Assembly: GCF_900094555.1 (NCBI RefSeq)
Contig: NZ_FMAC01000005.1
Location: forward strand, 496,001 to 560,000
Direction of reading: 5' to 3'
From: Martinezella hainanensis
GTDB lineage: Bacteria; Pseudomonadota; Alphaproteobacteria; Rhizobiales; Rhizobiaceae
DNA length: 64,000 nucleotides
A model generated the notes under the pieces. It was not told where the DNA came from. It saw only the letters and a list, made by a program, of their open reading frames with translations, and searched no databases. The position numbers and the translations under genes were made by a program. Of the stretch, positions 1-8,355 are shown piece by piece; position 1 is the first letter of the stretch, and each line of letters opens with the position of its first letter.

Positions 1-1
1 T

Positions 2-1087
2 AGATCGCAGCTGCTGCTGTTGCTCATCGTCGTCGTTCCCGGTCTGCTTGGGGCGGTCTATTACGGTTTCATCTGCGCCGATCAGTATGTTTCCGAAACA
101 CAGTTCGTCGTGCGCAGTCCGAACCGGAATGCCGCGGGGCTGCTCAGCGGCTTTCTCCAGAGCACCGGCTTCGTTCGCGCGCAGGACGACAGCTACATCG
201 TCACCGAGTTCATCAAGTCACGCGCCGCTGTCGACGCCTTGGTAAAGAGAGATGGCCTGACCGGGATCCTCTCCCGTCCCGAAGGAGACATTCTCAGCCG
301 CTACCCGTTACCTTGGGCCGAAGCCAATAACGAGGAGCTGTATCAGCACTACCTTCGTTTCATCAATGTGCGCACCGACAGTGGCAGTGGCGTAACGACG
401 CTGGATGCGCGCGCATTTCGTGCTGAAGACGCCTATCGCTTGGCCAATGCCCTGGTTCAGCATGCGGAAGAACTCATCAACCGCCTTAATGATCGGGCGC
501 GCGAGGATGCCATCCACTACGCACAGATCGAAGTGAATGACAGCCAGGCAAGGCTGTCCAACATGCAAAAGAGCCTGACGGACTTCCGCAATCGTGAAGC
601 GCTTGTCGACCCAAGCAAGCAATCGTCTGCCGCCTTGGACATGATTGCACGACTTTCGGACGATCTGGCCGACAGCAAGGCGCGTCTTTCGGCGCTGGAA
701 TTGCAGGCGCCGCAAAGTCCACAGGGGGAAGCGCTGAGAGCGCGCGTGGCGGCGATGGAGCGCCAAATCAGTGATGAACGGGCACGTATCGTCGGTAGCG
801 ACGGCTCGATGGCGCCTCGCATCGCGCAATATGAGCAGCTGCTGCTGGAGAGGGAAATGGCAGCAAAGATGCTGACGTCGGCCACCGTTTCCCTGGAAAA
901 TGCCAGGATCGATGCGCAGCGGCAACAATTGTATCTGGAGCGAATCGCTGATCCGAATTTGCCCGATCATGCGCTGTACCCGAAACGGTTCGGTTCGTTT
1001 CTGATGCTGCTTGCGGTTTGCTTCGCGACGTTCTGGATTGTGCGCTTCTTCATGATCCAGGTATATGAGCACGCGGCTCAGCAATGA
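2..1087 (+). CDS. kpsE: Capsule polysaccharide export inner-membrane protein, KpsE/CtrB/BexC (RkpR-like), 5' truncated by window edge
   Basis: The reading frame is open to the left edge, so the true start lies outside the window; 361 residues are visible. A hydrophobic segment sits at the very N-terminus (LLLLLIVVVPGLLGAVYYGF), followed by a long periplasmic part with heptad-rich, probably coiled-coil sequence (about residues 130-260). A second membrane segment lies near the C-terminus (FLMLLAVCFATFWIVRFF). This two-TM, coiled-coil layout is that of the polysaccharide co-polymerase family that links the inner-membrane ABC exporter to the outer-membrane channel in group 2 capsule systems. It overlaps the KpsT-like ATPase gene by 4 bases (ATGA), indicating translational coupling. 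The expected KpsM permease is not visible and may lie upstream. Family assignment is firm; the exported polymer is unknown. Confidence 0.85.
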   Translation, partial: RSQLLLLLIVVVPGLLGAVYYGFICADQYVSETQFVVRSPNRNAAGLLSGFLQSTGFVRAQDDSYIVTEFIKSRAAVDALVKRDGLTGILSRPEGDILSRYPLPWAEANNEELYQHYLRFINVRTDSGSGVTTLDARAFRAEDAYRLANALVQHAEELINRLNDRAREDAIHYAQIEVNDSQARLSNMQKSLTDFRNREALVDPSKQSSAALDMIARLSDDLADSKARLSALELQAPQSPQGEALRARVAAMERQISDERARIVGSDGSMAPRIAQYEQLLLEREMAAKMLTSATVSLENARIDAQRQQLYLERIADPNLPDHALYPKRFGSFLMLLAVCFATFWIVRFFMIQVYEHAAQQ

Positions 1088-1818
1088 CCGGTCTCCCTTC
1101 CAGTCTCACGCAAATCGCCTCCTCGGTGGCACCCGCGCCGAAGAGCGAAATCCCCTGGCATGAAGATGGCATTGTCGGCGTGTTCGACCTCGTCAAGGAA
1201 TACGAAGTGCATGGCCGGATGCGCCGCGTGGTCGACGGCGTTACATTCAAGATCGGTCGCGGCGAAAAGATCGCCGTCCTCGGACACAACGGGGCCGGCA
1301 AGTCAACGCTCGTACGCATGATTGCAGGCATAGAGGAGCCGACGTCGGGCAAGGTCGTACGCAACATGTCGATGTCGTGGCCCATTGCCTTGAGCGGTGG
1401 CTTCGGTGGCTCGATGACTGGCTTCGACTGCATGCGCTTCCTGTCACGCATCTATGACAAGCCATTCAACGAAATTCGCGATCTGGTAGAGGATTTCAGT
1501 GAGCTTGGCCGCTATCTGCGCATGCCTCTCAGGACCTATTCCTCAGGCATGCGGGCGAGGCTGGCCTTCGGCATGTCGCTTGCCATCGATTTCGATTGCT
1601 ATCTCATCGACGAGGTATTGGCCGTTGGCGACAAGCGCTTCCAATCACGTTGTTTTGAAGAGCTTTTCGTCAAGCGCAAGGATCGCTCGATGATCATTGT
1701 GGGACATAATCTCAATGTGATCGGCGATCTGTGCAAATCGGCGCTCGTGTTGAAAAATGGCCGCGGTCGCGTCTTCGACGACATCGATGCGGCGTTTCGC
1801 ATCTACTCCACATTGTAG
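1084..1818 (+). CDS. kpsT: Polysaccharide ABC exporter ATP-binding protein, KpsT/CtrD (RkpS-like)
   Basis: ATPase subunit expected to power export of a capsule-type polysaccharide at the inner membrane. Walker A GHNGAGKST is at residues 67-75, the signature SSGMR at 153-157, Walker B CYLIDE at 172-177, and an H-loop GHN near 203. At 244 residues it is about 25 longer than E. coli KpsT because of an N-terminal extension before the first beta strand. Start ATG overlaps the stop of the KpsE-like gene (ATGA). The short form with no permease domain and the neighbouring co-polymerase favour capsule export over O-antigen Wzt-type transport, which usually carries a C-terminal polymer-binding domain. 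An AT-rich 650-base gap follows, so this is probably the end of the transcription unit. Confidence 0.88.
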   Translation: MTGLPSSLTQIASSVAPAPKSEIPWHEDGIVGVFDLVKEYEVHGRMRRVVDGVTFKIGRGEKIAVLGHNGAGKSTLVRMIAGIEEPTSGKVVRNMSMSWPIALSGGFGGSMTGFDCMRFLSRIYDKPFNEIRDLVEDFSELGRYLRMPLRTYSSGMRARLAFGMSLAIDFDCYLIDEVLAVGDKRFQSRCFEELFVKRKDRSMIIVGHNLNVIGDLCKSALVLKNGRGRVFDDIDAAFRIYSTL

Positions 1819-2470
1819 ATCGCCCGGCAGATGGTTGTGCGGATCGATAACAGTAATGCACGCCATATTTGCAAATTGATACAATATCGAACCTTAGATG
1901 CACGGCGCCTCCGTGCTTTCCAGGGTCCGGTTGTTACCTGGGCAGCGGCATCACGAGCCGCAACACAGGCTTCCGCCTAAGCCTTCTGATGTATTAGAAT
2001 AATTGAAATGAAAGTCGCGTGTAAATTGTCTTTGGCCGTGAACATGGATGGTTCCGGGGTACCTCATTTTATCCGTGGGCCTGGTACGCGCAACAATCAT
2101 CAGACTAGCCAGTCGAGATAAATTAGTAACTACTTCTGCAACCTTTGACCGTAGCCATGTTGAATAATATTTGCCGATGTCGATGTATTTTGTCCGATAT
2201 CGTCGTTCGAGATATTCAACCTGTGGCAGCGCTACGAAGAGGTAGGATTCTGTATAACATCGTCACTATCTGTACTGTCGTGCTAAAATTCATCGTGCTA
2301 ATTTAATAATCAATAATGCAACTTGCGATGAACGATCTTGCATCTCGAAGTGGGCGCGGGAGCAAAGCAATGGAGTCGTCATAACGAACGCTAGAAAAAT
2401 GTAGCCTAGATAGAAATCACGTGTTAGCGATGGCTAATATGCAACCTGAGATTTTGAGTAGGATTAGCGG
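1819..2470. other. 652-base AT-rich intergenic region
   Basis: No convincing gene on either strand. The part from about 1980 to 2450 is visibly richer in A and T than the flanking genes. It presumably holds the 3' end of the kpsET transcript and the promoter of the AraC-type gene at 2471, but I could not identify a terminator hairpin with a T tract or clear -35/-10 boxes. No repeat or mobile-element remnant was recognised. Confidence 0.5.
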
Positions 2471-3484
2471 ATGGCGATGTTGGAAAGAGTTGTCGAGCAA
2501 TGCGTTGGCACTTTCGAGGTGTATTCCCGGGATGCAATCATTCGCAACCTTGACATGCTTGAACCAAACTGGAAATGGACGGTTCCCTCGGAAACCTCGG
2601 GCGATTATTCTTTCAAATTCAGCAAGCAACCGCTTCAGTCGGCCTCGATCATAAGCGCCGAACATTCGGCCGGCCTCGAGGGGATCGCAAAGCAGGATTT
2701 GCCGCGCGTCAGTATCGTATTTGTTCTCGCGGGTGAGATCGAGATCAATCACCGACGAATGCGCAAGTCCTTGCGCATTCCCGCCAACTATGTCGCCAGT
2801 ATTAGCGACCGTGCGGGCAAGCGGCTGGAGATCAAGCCACGCAGCTCCTGGCTGCTGTTTCAGATTCCGGAATCCGTAATCCGGCAGCATTTCGAAGAAC
2901 TGACCGGCAAGCCTTACGTGCAGGAATTTGCGCTGGCACCGGTGAGCTTCCGCCAAGGTGGCGCACAAGGGCTCTATCAAACACTGCGCCAGGCCGAGAA
3001 GGATTTGACAACCGCTCGTCAGACCGAACGGATGATGCTCGCCAAGGCTTATAGCGAGCTCCTGCTGGTCAAGTTGTTTGCCAAGCTGCCGCACAATCTG
3101 TCCGATGCCTTCAATCGCGGCACGCTTGAAAACGCGCCTCGGCAGCTCCTGAGGGCGGAGGCGTTCATGCGCGACAATCTGCATAATGCCATCATGCTGG
3201 AGGATCTCGCCCACGCTGCAAGCTGCAGCCCGCGAGCGTTGCAGCGCATGTTCAAAACCTATCGTGGCGATACGCCCATGGGGATACTTTGCAACTACCG
3301 GCTGGCTGCGGCACATGGCGCCATCAAGGGCGGTCAGGCCGAAAGCATCACCGATCTTGCCATGAGTCTGCAATTCTCCAATCCCGGGCGGTTCTCCGTT
3401 CTCTACAAACACGCCTATGGCTCCAGTCCTTCGTCGACCCTTCGTTTTACCCGGGAGCGCAGCGACGATGCCGGAACGGCCTAG
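2471..3484 (+). CDS. AraC-family transcriptional regulator
   Basis: 337-residue regulator. The last 100 or so residues carry the double helix-turn-helix: first helix pair around MLEDLAHAASCSPRALQRMF, second around ITDLAMSLQFSNPGRFSVLYKHAYGSSPSS with the family-typical late G-x-S-P. The N-terminal 200 residues look like an AraC-binding-like (cupin_6) domain, with the pattern of sensing domains such as those of choline- or catechol-type regulators; the ligand cannot be told. A short AGGA lies upstream of the ATG. It sits between the capsule export genes and the outer-membrane export lipoprotein, so control of the polysaccharide locus is plausible but is inference from position only. Confidence 0.85.
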   Translation: MAMLERVVEQCVGTFEVYSRDAIIRNLDMLEPNWKWTVPSETSGDYSFKFSKQPLQSASIISAEHSAGLEGIAKQDLPRVSIVFVLAGEIEINHRRMRKSLRIPANYVASISDRAGKRLEIKPRSSWLLFQIPESVIRQHFEELTGKPYVQEFALAPVSFRQGGAQGLYQTLRQAEKDLTTARQTERMMLAKAYSELLLVKLFAKLPHNLSDAFNRGTLENAPRQLLRAEAFMRDNLHNAIMLEDLAHAASCSPRALQRMFKTYRGDTPMGILCNYRLAAAHGAIKGGQAESITDLAMSLQFSNPGRFSVLYKHAYGSSPSSTLRFTRERSDDAGTA

Positions 3485-3541
3485 CCTGCCTCGCACGAGA
3501 GTGCTTCGTCAAAACTGTCTCCATGCCATTCAGGATCGTCG

Positions 3542-4714
3542 ATGCCGTTGAAGTTCGGATTATTGTGCGTTCTCGCCTGCGTTCTTACGGGCTGTGCTTT
3601 ACCGGAGGCCGGACCCAAGGCCTCTCGCATATTGGAAGAGGCGGCAGCACGCACCATGCCGCCGTTTGCGCTGGTCGATGTGACATCGACGGCGATAGTC
3701 AGGAACGTTGTTCGACCCGAGGCCAGCTTCGCGGCCTATTTCGGCGAGGGTGCGCGTGATCCCGGCTTGAGGATCGCCGTCGGCGATGTCGTCTCCGTCA
3801 GTCTTTGGGAGGCGCCGCCTGGAAGTCTGTTCGGAACGGCGTCCAGCGCTTCAGGTCAGCAGCAGGCGACCGGCAGTTCGGTTACGATCCCGCCTCAAAC
3901 CATCAATAGCGACGGGACAATCAGTATTCCCTATGTGGGGCGCATCAATGCGGTCGGCCGCACGCCCGCAGCTGTCGAACGAGCCGTGATCTCCGGCCTT
4001 GTCGGCAAGGCGGTGCAGCCGCAGGCGCTGGTAACCGTGCAGCAAAGCGCCTCGAATACCGTCACTGTCACCGGCGAGGTCGCCGGTGGCGCGCGTGTTG
4101 CGCTGTCACCCGCCGGCGATCGCGTGCTTGATGCCATCGCTGCTGCAGGAGGATTGCGCGCCGGCGTCAATGATAGCGTCGTCTATCTGACGCGGGGACG
4201 CCGCACAATGCATCTGCCCTTCACCGCGATCGTTCAAAATCCGCGTGAAAACGTAAGATTGCGACCTGAGGACGTGGTCACTGTCGTCCGGGAACCGGTC
4301 ACCTACACGATTCTCGGTGCATCGGGCCAGAACGGCGAGGTGCCCTTCAGTGCACAGCATTTGACCATGGCGAATGCCGTTGCGCGCGCGGGAGGGTTGC
4401 AAGATACCCGTGCCGACGCCTCGGGCGTCTTTCTCTTCCGCTACGAGCCGCTTGATGTCGCTCGTCGCATCGTTGCCCCGAACAATCCGCTGCTCCGCAG
4501 AGGCGTGGCCGTTCCGATCGTCTATCGGTTCGATCTGAAAAACGGCTCGACGCTGCTCGCGATGCAGAACTTCGAAGTCCAGCCGCGGGATATCATCTAC
4601 GTCTCCAATGCGTCCTCGATCGATATTCAGAAATTCATGGGCCTCTTCCAGGGCGTCACCGGAACGGCACTGTCGGCGGCATCGGTCGGCATAGCTGCAT
4701 CCACGGCAAACTGA
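3542..4714 (+). CDS. Polysaccharide export outer-membrane lipoprotein, Wza/KpsD/CtrA family
   Basis: Expected outer-membrane channel component for polysaccharide export. The N-terminus is a lipoprotein signal with lipobox LTGC (Cys18), so the mature protein should be lipidated. A polysaccharide-export (PES) domain follows, starting near IAVGDVVSVSLWE and including NSDGTISIPYVGRINAVG, then SLBB-type repeats around VTVTGEVAGGARVAL and YTILGASGQNGEVPF. Length (390) fits the family. It lies 57 bases after the AraC gene and 110 bases before the FkbM gene. Together with the KpsE/KpsT-like genes it would complete the envelope-spanning part of an export machine. Confidence 0.87.
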   Translation: MPLKFGLLCVLACVLTGCALPEAGPKASRILEEAAARTMPPFALVDVTSTAIVRNVVRPEASFAAYFGEGARDPGLRIAVGDVVSVSLWEAPPGSLFGTASSASGQQQATGSSVTIPPQTINSDGTISIPYVGRINAVGRTPAAVERAVISGLVGKAVQPQALVTVQQSASNTVTVTGEVAGGARVALSPAGDRVLDAIAAAGGLRAGVNDSVVYLTRGRRTMHLPFTAIVQNPRENVRLRPEDVVTVVREPVTYTILGASGQNGEVPFSAQHLTMANAVARAGGLQDTRADASGVFLFRYEPLDVARRIVAPNNPLLRRGVAVPIVYRFDLKNGSTLLAMQNFEVQPRDIIYVSNASSIDIQKFMGLFQGVTGTALSAASVGIAASTAN

Positions 4715-4748
4715 GGGCCGTGTGAAGGACCGAGAGAGGGGCGGAAGG

Positions 4749-4823
4749 GTGACTCGCTGGGATTTCATGACGTTGGCCAGCCTGCGAGAATACGCGGCAG
4801 GCATGCCGGACCGAGAGAGATAA
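4749..4823 (+). CDS. Possible 24-residue leader peptide upstream of fkbM
   Basis: GTG-initiated frame preceded by GGAAGG at 4743-4748, which is closer than usual; it encodes 24 residues beginning with (fMet)TRWDFMTLASLREY. The stop TAA ends one base before the ATG of the FkbM gene, an arrangement suited to translational coupling. A 12-base direct repeat (GGACCGAGAGAG at 4727-4738 and 4808-4819) brackets it. No homology is recognised and coding status is unproven. Confidence 0.2.
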   Translation: MTRWDFMTLASLREYAAGMPDRER

Positions 4824-4824
4824 A

Positions 4825-5688
4825 ATGAGTTCTTCGGCACTGCTACATCTTCATGAATTGATGGCTTTCGACAGGCATCAGGCCGAGGCTGCGATCCTGC
4901 AGCGGGTCAGCAGCGCCTATCTTGGAAGTCATACGGCCCTGGTCCGCGTCCTCGGTCGCTACAAGCTCTACATCGATACCCGCGACAGGGGCTTCGGCTC
5001 TCACGTTCTTCTGGACGGTTTTTGGGAAATCTGGCTGACGTTGTTTTGCGCACGTAACGTCAAGCGCGGCATGACCGCGATCGATGTCGGCGCGAATTTC
5101 GGCTATTACTCTCTTTTGCTTGCCGAGCTGGTGGGAGCCAAAGGCGAGTTGATCGCCGTCGAACCCAATCCGCATGCGGCTGACTTCCTGCGTCGCAGCA
5201 TCGAGCTCAATGGGCTGCTCGACCGGACGCGGATCGAAAGGCTGGCGCTCGGCGCCACAATAGCGGGCGAAGCATCCTTTTACATTCCCCATAGCGAGCC
5301 GAAAAACGCGCTGATCGTTTCAGAGGCTTTCCAGCCTCATGCCCGGGATGGCGCAGTCATCAAGGTTCCCGTGACCACTCTCGATCGATTGGGGGACGCC
5401 TGCTCGCGTGTCGATTTCATAAAGATCGACGCGGAGGGGGCTGAGCAAGTCATCCTCGAAGGAATGAGCGAAACCATTGCCCGTCACAAGCCGATGCTCG
5501 TCGTCGAGTTCAATCCTGGCCGCTATGCCGACGCGCACGGTTTCCTCGAGCGTCTTGCCGGCATCTATGGGTCGCTGCGGCGCCTCGATTTCAGCGGTGA
5601 AGCCGTTCCGGTCACCGGCGAGGACTTGCTTTCGAAATATGGGGCCGACGATTCGCTGCTCGTCCTGTCGCGTGACAAACCAGCTTGA
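4825..5688 (+). CDS. FkbM-family SAM-dependent methyltransferase
   Basis: 287 residues. The SAM-binding motif I is DVGANFGYYSLLLAELVG, followed by the acidic end of strand 2 in IAVEPNPHAADFLRRSIELN. The FkbM-typical motif VDFIKIDAEGAEQVILEGM is present near residue 197. FkbM enzymes make O-methyl groups, often on sugars of surface glycans, so a role in decorating the exported polysaccharide fits the neighbours. The ATG start lies directly after a short upstream frame; GAGAGA about 5 bases upstream serves as a weak ribosome-binding site. The acceptor is unknown. Confidence 0.87.
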   Translation: MSSSALLHLHELMAFDRHQAEAAILQRVSSAYLGSHTALVRVLGRYKLYIDTRDRGFGSHVLLDGFWEIWLTLFCARNVKRGMTAIDVGANFGYYSLLLAELVGAKGELIAVEPNPHAADFLRRSIELNGLLDRTRIERLALGATIAGEASFYIPHSEPKNALIVSEAFQPHARDGAVIKVPVTTLDRLGDACSRVDFIKIDAEGAEQVILEGMSETIARHKPMLVVEFNPGRYADAHGFLERLAGIYGSLRRLDFSGEAVPVTGEDLLSKYGADDSLLVLSRDKPA

Positions 5689-5727
5689 GAGCGAAGAGGG
5701 ATTCCAGATGCTGAAGGAGAGGTGGGA

Positions 5728-7053
5728 GTGAGCCAGACGATCCTTTACGACGGCCTCAATCTTTCTCTGAAAAAAGGCACTGGTGTTGCGACCTATACCC
5801 GCAGCCTGATGTCGACCGCCCAGTCCCTCGGCTATCAGACGGGGGTGGTTCATGGAATACCGGGAAACGTCCCGAAGGACCCTGTCCTGCGGGAAGTGCT
5901 GCTATTCGATGACGCCAGCGCCCGCGTTCCTGGTGCCGTTGCGATCGCAAGGCGCTGGCTGCGGCGTCGCATCGCCGCCCCGTTCGGCGTCAGGCCGGTT
6001 CCGATCCCGTTGAGCGGCACTGTCATTCTGAAATCACTTCAATCGCAATTCGGTACTTCCGACGCGGTCTATGCAGCCAATGACCTGTTTCAGCTCGCGC
6101 GATATCACTTCAAACGCTACGGCAACAGTCTCACGATGAAGTTCGAGATCCAGCCGGATCTTCTCCATTGCACCTATCCGATGCCGATCGCGGCGAAGAG
6201 GGCGTTGAATATATATACGATCCATGATCTCGTTCCCTTGCGGCTGCCCTATCTGACCGAGGACGACAAGCGCTATCACTACAAGATGCTGCGTTCACTG
6301 GTCCGGCGAGCCGATCATATCGTGACAGTCTCTGAAACCTCGCGCGCCGATATCATCAAGGTTCTGGGCGCCGATGAGGCGCGCGTCAGCAATACCTATC
6401 AGGCCGTTCACGTGCCGGAGCGACTTCGCGAGAAGCCGGCCGATGTAGTCGCCGACGAAGTTGCCGGTATCTTCCATCTCGATTGGAAGGGTTATTTCCT
6501 TTTCTTCGGCGCTTTCGAGCCGAAAAAGAACATCTCTCGGCTGATCGAGGCCTATCTCGCCGCAAAGACATCCAAGCCGCTTATCATCGTCGGTGCTCCG
6601 GGATGGAAGGGCGCGGAAACGCAGCAGCTCATCGATGATGACCGGTTTCGCTTCTATCTTCGCGCGGAAGACCGCATCCTGCCGCAACGGCAGATCCAGC
6701 GCTTCGATTTCGTGTCCTATCCTTTGCTGATCAGTCTGATCAGGGGTGCGCGCGCGGTGCTATTTCCCTCGCTTTACGAAGGTTTCGGCCTGCCGGTGCT
6801 GGAATCCATGCAGCTTGGAACGCCGGTCCTGAGCTCCACGGAAGGATCGATCCCCGAAATAGCCGGAAATGCCGCGCTGCTGGTCGATCCCTATGACACG
6901 GAGGAGATGCGCAAAGCGATCGTCAGTCTGGATCAGGACGATGGGTTGTGCGCCTCGTTTGCCAAGTCCGGCCCCAGGCAGGCAGCCCGTTTTTCAACGG
7001 ATCGATATCAGCAGAAGGTGAGCGCGCTTTATGACAGCCTCTTCAACGGATAG
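5728..7053 (+). CDS. Glycosyltransferase, GT4-type (GT-B fold)
   Basis: About 441 residues. The C-terminal donor-binding domain starts near FLFFGAFEPKKNISRLIEAY and contains the E-x7-E region FPSLYEGFGLPVLESMQLG followed by GSIPEIAGNAALLV, the hallmarks of GT4 retaining transferases. The N-terminal acceptor domain includes IYTIHDLVPLRLPYL and VTVSETSRADI. I chose GTG at 5728 because AAGGAGA at 5714-5720 is 7 bases upstream; a GTG six bases earlier would leave only one base of spacing. It sits between an FkbM methyltransferase and an unrecognised gene, so assembly of a surface glycan is the likely job. Donor sugar cannot be predicted. Confidence 0.87.
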   Translation: MSQTILYDGLNLSLKKGTGVATYTRSLMSTAQSLGYQTGVVHGIPGNVPKDPVLREVLLFDDASARVPGAVAIARRWLRRRIAAPFGVRPVPIPLSGTVILKSLQSQFGTSDAVYAANDLFQLARYHFKRYGNSLTMKFEIQPDLLHCTYPMPIAAKRALNIYTIHDLVPLRLPYLTEDDKRYHYKMLRSLVRRADHIVTVSETSRADIIKVLGADEARVSNTYQAVHVPERLREKPADVVADEVAGIFHLDWKGYFLFFGAFEPKKNISRLIEAYLAAKTSKPLIIVGAPGWKGAETQQLIDDDRFRFYLRAEDRILPQRQIQRFDFVSYPLLISLIRGARAVLFPSLYEGFGLPVLESMQLGTPVLSSTEGSIPEIAGNAALLVDPYDTEEMRKAIVSLDQDDGLCASFAKSGPRQAARFSTDRYQQKVSALYDSLFNG

Positions 7054-7071
7054 CCGCAGGAAGGGTGGGCC

Positions 7072-8127
7072 ATGACCATCCTCTTTGCATTCGGGATGCC
7101 GGGCGTCATGTCCTCCTGGGGCGTTGCCGCAGTGCATGCTTTGGCCCGCGAAGCCTTCGGCGACTATGCGATCATCGCAACCGATACGGTGGAGGACCTC
7201 AAGCAGCATGTCGTAGCGCAAACGGGCATGCATGCCGTTCTCGTCTCGCAATTTCCGGAAGCCAGGCTTTCGGAATTGATCCTCAGGGTCAATGTGCCGT
7301 TTCTATTGTTTCTCGAGGATCCTCTCGACGCGGTTTCATATCTGGCTCGAGCAACCGAGCAACGGGATATTAGTCTGGTCAGGGCCGTCTCGGCCAGCCT
7401 TGCCTGCCTGGAGCCACTGGCGAGCGCCTCGGGAGCGCTCATCTTGCGTCGCAACGACATCGATCAAAAGGGCAGCATAGATCTGCTTCTGAAGACGATA
7501 GACCGGCATTTCAGTACGGATCTCAAACTTGAGCAGATTGCAAATGCGTTGCTGCATGTCGGTATGGCGCCGGCCGGACAGCCGTCGCATGCCGAGCCAC
7601 CGAAACTGGAGGAGGCTGCGGCGGCGGTGATCGCCGGATATCTCATGCCACAGGAGGCTGTGCCGGAGGTCAGCGAGGCTCTGCGCGAGACGGCAAGGAA
7701 AGTTCTTCGTCCCTTGGAATTTGACCGCCGGGAAAGCTCGGGCGCCACCATCTTCTGGCCTCAGGAGACATTCCTGTCCGGCGACAGCTTGGGGCAGACC
7801 CTGGATGAGCTTGTGGACCTCACCGGGGGAGCCCGTTGCCTTATCTATGGCCCTTATCTTCACTTGCCGACAGGTCGCTGGAATGCGAAGTTTGTTTTCG
7901 ATGTCGACGAAGACTGTCAGGGGCAGATCTTCACCGTGGAGGTACATGCGGCCGAATTGCTGGGGAGGCTGCGTGTTCGCCCGGAAGGCACCGGCTCGTT
8001 CGAGGCGGCGGTACCGGTCAATATTGTCGATCCGCGTGTGCCGATCGAAATTCGACTGATGATGGATAGCGGTGCCATCGAAGGGCGGCTTTCCGCCTGG
8101 AGCGTCGAATGGTTGCGGGCGGCCTGA
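7072..8127 (+). CDS. Conserved-looking protein of unknown function in the polysaccharide locus
   Basis: 351 residues, 18 bases after the glycosyltransferase gene and probably co-transcribed. I do not recognise the family. The first 120 residues read like an alpha/beta nucleotide-binding or P-loop-like fold (MTILFAFGMPGVMSSWG, then alternating hydrophobic strands and helices such as VPFLLFLEDPLDAVSYLA), but the Walker A Gly-Lys-Ser/Thr is missing; this resembles degenerate sulfotransferase-like or glycan-enzyme N-termini. The middle is helical. The last 110 residues are beta-rich (LIYGPYLHLPTGRWNAKFVFDV to the end) and look like a beta-sandwich carbohydrate-binding module. There is no signal peptide. 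Involvement in glycan synthesis is inferred from position and the C-terminal domain. Confidence 0.75.
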   Translation: MTILFAFGMPGVMSSWGVAAVHALAREAFGDYAIIATDTVEDLKQHVVAQTGMHAVLVSQFPEARLSELILRVNVPFLLFLEDPLDAVSYLARATEQRDISLVRAVSASLACLEPLASASGALILRRNDIDQKGSIDLLLKTIDRHFSTDLKLEQIANALLHVGMAPAGQPSHAEPPKLEEAAAAVIAGYLMPQEAVPEVSEALRETARKVLRPLEFDRRESSGATIFWPQETFLSGDSLGQTLDELVDLTGGARCLIYGPYLHLPTGRWNAKFVFDVDEDCQGQIFTVEVHAAELLGRLRVRPEGTGSFEAAVPVNIVDPRVPIEIRLMMDSGAIEGRLSAWSVEWLRAA

Positions 8128-8142
8128 CAGCCGGCATGCCGC

Positions 8143-8156
8143 GGCCTTTGAAGGCC
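8143..8156. other. Small inverted repeat after the polysaccharide genes
   Basis: GGCCTTTGAAGGCC forms a 6-base-pair stem with a 2-base loop just 15 bases after the stop codon at 8127. No T tract follows, so an intrinsic terminator is not secure; a Rho-dependent end with a stabilising hairpin is equally possible. Confidence 0.25.
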
Positions 8157-8355
8157 ACCGGTAAGCAGAGGCTTTCGCCGCGTTGACGCATCAACTGTAG
8201 CGGATTTCATTTTTCGCGAATTATTTTGTTACCCAACATTTCCAGTGCCGGGAATTTTGTAAACGAATGTTTCTAGGCCGGATTTTTCCGTATTGGCGCC
8301 GCAAAACCCTTCTTTTCAGGCAAACCATAGTTTGTATAAGAATTGAGAAAACGGA

